Assembly: GCA_026461645.1 (NCBI GenBank)
Contig: JAPJMP010000080.1
Location: 1-15,108, forward strand
Source: Burkholderiales bacterium
GTDB taxonomy: Bacteria; Pseudomonadota; Gammaproteobacteria; Burkholderiales; UBA11063
Length of the DNA: 15,108 nucleotides
Direction: 5' to 3'
The position numbers and the translations under genes are program-made. Below the pieces are notes generated by a model. That model did no database searches. It worked only from the letters and a program-made list of their open reading frames with translations, and was not told where the DNA came from. Positions 14,271 through 15,108 of the stretch are shown piece by piece (positions within the stretch are counted from its first letter, which is position 1; every line of letters starts with the position of its first letter).

Positions 14271-14804
14271 TTAATTTAATTCTATGTACACCGAATTACT
14301 TAATCTATGTACATTTAACTCAGAAATAGCACTTGGAAATTTGGTTCGTTTTGTTAATAAAATCGCTGAATTGAAATCTTCTAATATAAAAACCCTATAA
14401 CCCATTAAAGCAAACATAATATTGATAAAATGCAAATTCATATTCCACAAAACAAATAGTATAAATAAAACAGCAGAAAAAATAGCAATTAAATCTCTTT
14501 GGGTTGCTATAGATACGCTATATAACGGTAGTAATACAGTAAATAAATATGTAAACAGATACTCTTTATTGTTCCTCGCACTTTTAACCTTTACTGTATA
14601 AACATCATGGCTTTTTTTTGCCCTATATAATCTAAACCAAAGAATTAGATGAGGGATAATTATTACCAGAGCAATAAATATCCAAACATATTTATCACTT
14701 ACTACGCCATTAATTCCTCTAATTCCAATCAAGAAGAATAATGGTGCCATACTACTTAATAGCATCATTAATTTTACTAACGGAACACCATCAGTTGTTT
14801 TCAT
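14271..14804 (-). CDS. kwaA: Kiwa anti-phage system membrane protein KwaA
   Basis: KwaA is the membrane partner of KwaB and is thought to place the complex at the inner membrane. Four hydrophobic segments are visible, at about residues 10-29, 39-58, 82-101 and 104-138 (counted from 14804), followed by a soluble C-terminal tail of about 40 residues. The four-segment layout and the position directly before a DUF4868-like gene match Kiwa. I chose the ATG at 14804 (177 residues, AGG nine bases upstream). A longer frame begins at TTG 14867 but has no ribosome site, and a promoter-like TACAAT at 14852-14857 lies inside it, so a transcript from that promoter would exclude the TTG. Upstream of the gene the sequence is AT-rich and without a second gene, so kwaA is first in its operon. 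Confidence 0.8.
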   Translation of the reverse strand: MKTTDGVPLVKLMMLLSSMAPLFFLIGIRGINGVVSDKYVWIFIALVIIIPHLILWFRLYRAKKSHDVYTVKVKSARNNKEYLFTYLFTVLLPLYSVSIATQRDLIAIFSAVLFILFVLWNMNLHFINIMFALMGYRVFILEDFNSAILLTKRTKFPSAISELNVHRLSNSVYIELN

Positions 14805-14851
14805 TAAGATATACCTATTTAAAAATCTTACTAAATACGTCTTACTAAGAT

Positions 14852-14860
14852 ATTGTACCA
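14852..14860 (-). promoter_or_regulatory. Extended -10 promoter candidate of kwaAB
   Basis: On the minus strand TGGTACAAT fits the extended -10 pattern TGnTATAAT with one change. Transcription would start near 14845, giving a leader of about 40 bases to the ATG at 14804. The -35 region is weak (aaaacg at the standard distance). Confidence 0.4.
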
Positions 14861-14867
14861 AATTCAA

Positions 14868-15108
14868 TATATATCGTTTTATATATGTTTTACGCTACAT
14901 TGGCTATCCGTAATAGTAGAAGCAAAAGACTAACAATAAAAGCAAACATAATAAGCATATTTTCGCTACTGATAATTCATTTTTATGTGGTATGAGAACT
15001 GTCAAAATAATAGTAATATTGTCTTTATAATTAACATCTTTAGTTAAAACCAAACTAATTTTTGAATGCTTTATTAATATATTCAACTAAACATATATAC
15101 ACAAGTAT
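14868..15108. other. AT-rich DNA upstream of kwaA, no gene seen
   Basis: From the kwaA promoter to the window edge the sequence is very AT-rich. The one minus-strand frame (14904-15086) starts with TTG without a ribosome site and ends in a run of Leu, Cys and Tyr, a composition expected from chance AT-rich translation. I see no other feature. Confidence 0.4.

Noticed and set aside
14805..14867. Longer kwaA start at TTG 14867
   Set aside because: No Shine-Dalgarno sequence, and an extended -10 lies inside this segment, placing the transcript start downstream of the TTG.
14904..15086. Minus-strand 60-codon frame upstream of kwaA with a hydrophobic tail
   Set aside because: Starts at TTG without a ribosome site in very AT-rich DNA, and the residue mix (runs of Leu, Cys, Tyr) is what chance would give. 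No neighbour requires it.
1..15108. CRISPR array, tRNA, rRNA or insertion sequence
   Set aside because: No regularly spaced direct repeats, no cloverleaf with tRNA invariant bases and no transposase were seen. The boxA-like site is not followed by rRNA sequence.

Overview
The window is low-GC DNA (roughly one third G+C by eye) with proteobacterial features: Shine-Dalgarno sites of the AGGA type, a 92-residue HU protein and a boxA-like element close to the rRNA-leader consensus of beta/gamma-proteobacteria. Gene content points to a plasmid or other mobile element rather than core chromosome: a small plasmid-partition-like protein, a resolvase with nearby inverted repeats, an accessory methyltransferase/J-domain cluster, and a defence block. 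No replication initiator, relaxase, tRNA, rRNA or CRISPR array is visible. The host genus cannot be named from the sequence alone.

Layout. Positions 1-391 (+): tail of an upstream gene followed one base later by a small basic protein, probably a partition or DNA-binding partner. Positions 439-1314 (-): a serine recombinase with an unusual 100-residue C-terminal extension; its upstream region holds an extended -10 promoter and three copies of a 'aagtaactttagg'-type motif. Positions 1567-1669 hold a three-stem, cloverleaf-like inverted-repeat array. Positions 1766-3760 (-): three genes read leftward, a two-TM small protein, a J-domain protein and an N6-type DNA methyltransferase. A strong hairpin follows the first two genes and another follows the third, and a boxA-like antitermination motif lies upstream, suggesting one antiterminated transcript. 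Positions 3761-4531: a 771-base non-coding or poorly coding region with boxA, a hairpin, an open frame without a start codon, and a 34-bp direct repeat carrying the palindrome gtgacgcgtcac twice. Positions 4532-4810 (+): HU.

Positions 5009-13344 (+): a complete type I restriction-modification locus, hsdM-hsdS-(AlbA_2/HATPase regulator-like gene)-hsdR. Positions 13366-14804 (-): a membrane protein followed by a DUF4868-like protein, which I recognise as the two-gene Kiwa anti-phage system (kwaA-kwaB), convergent with hsdR. Together these form a defence island in which modification/restriction of incoming DNA is combined with a membrane-associated, DNA-binding system.

The clearest described system is Kiwa next to type I R-M. 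The least explained signals are the cloverleaf at 1567-1669, the paired palindromic repeats at 4103-4214, and the boxA-plus-hairpins organisation of the leftward accessory operon.
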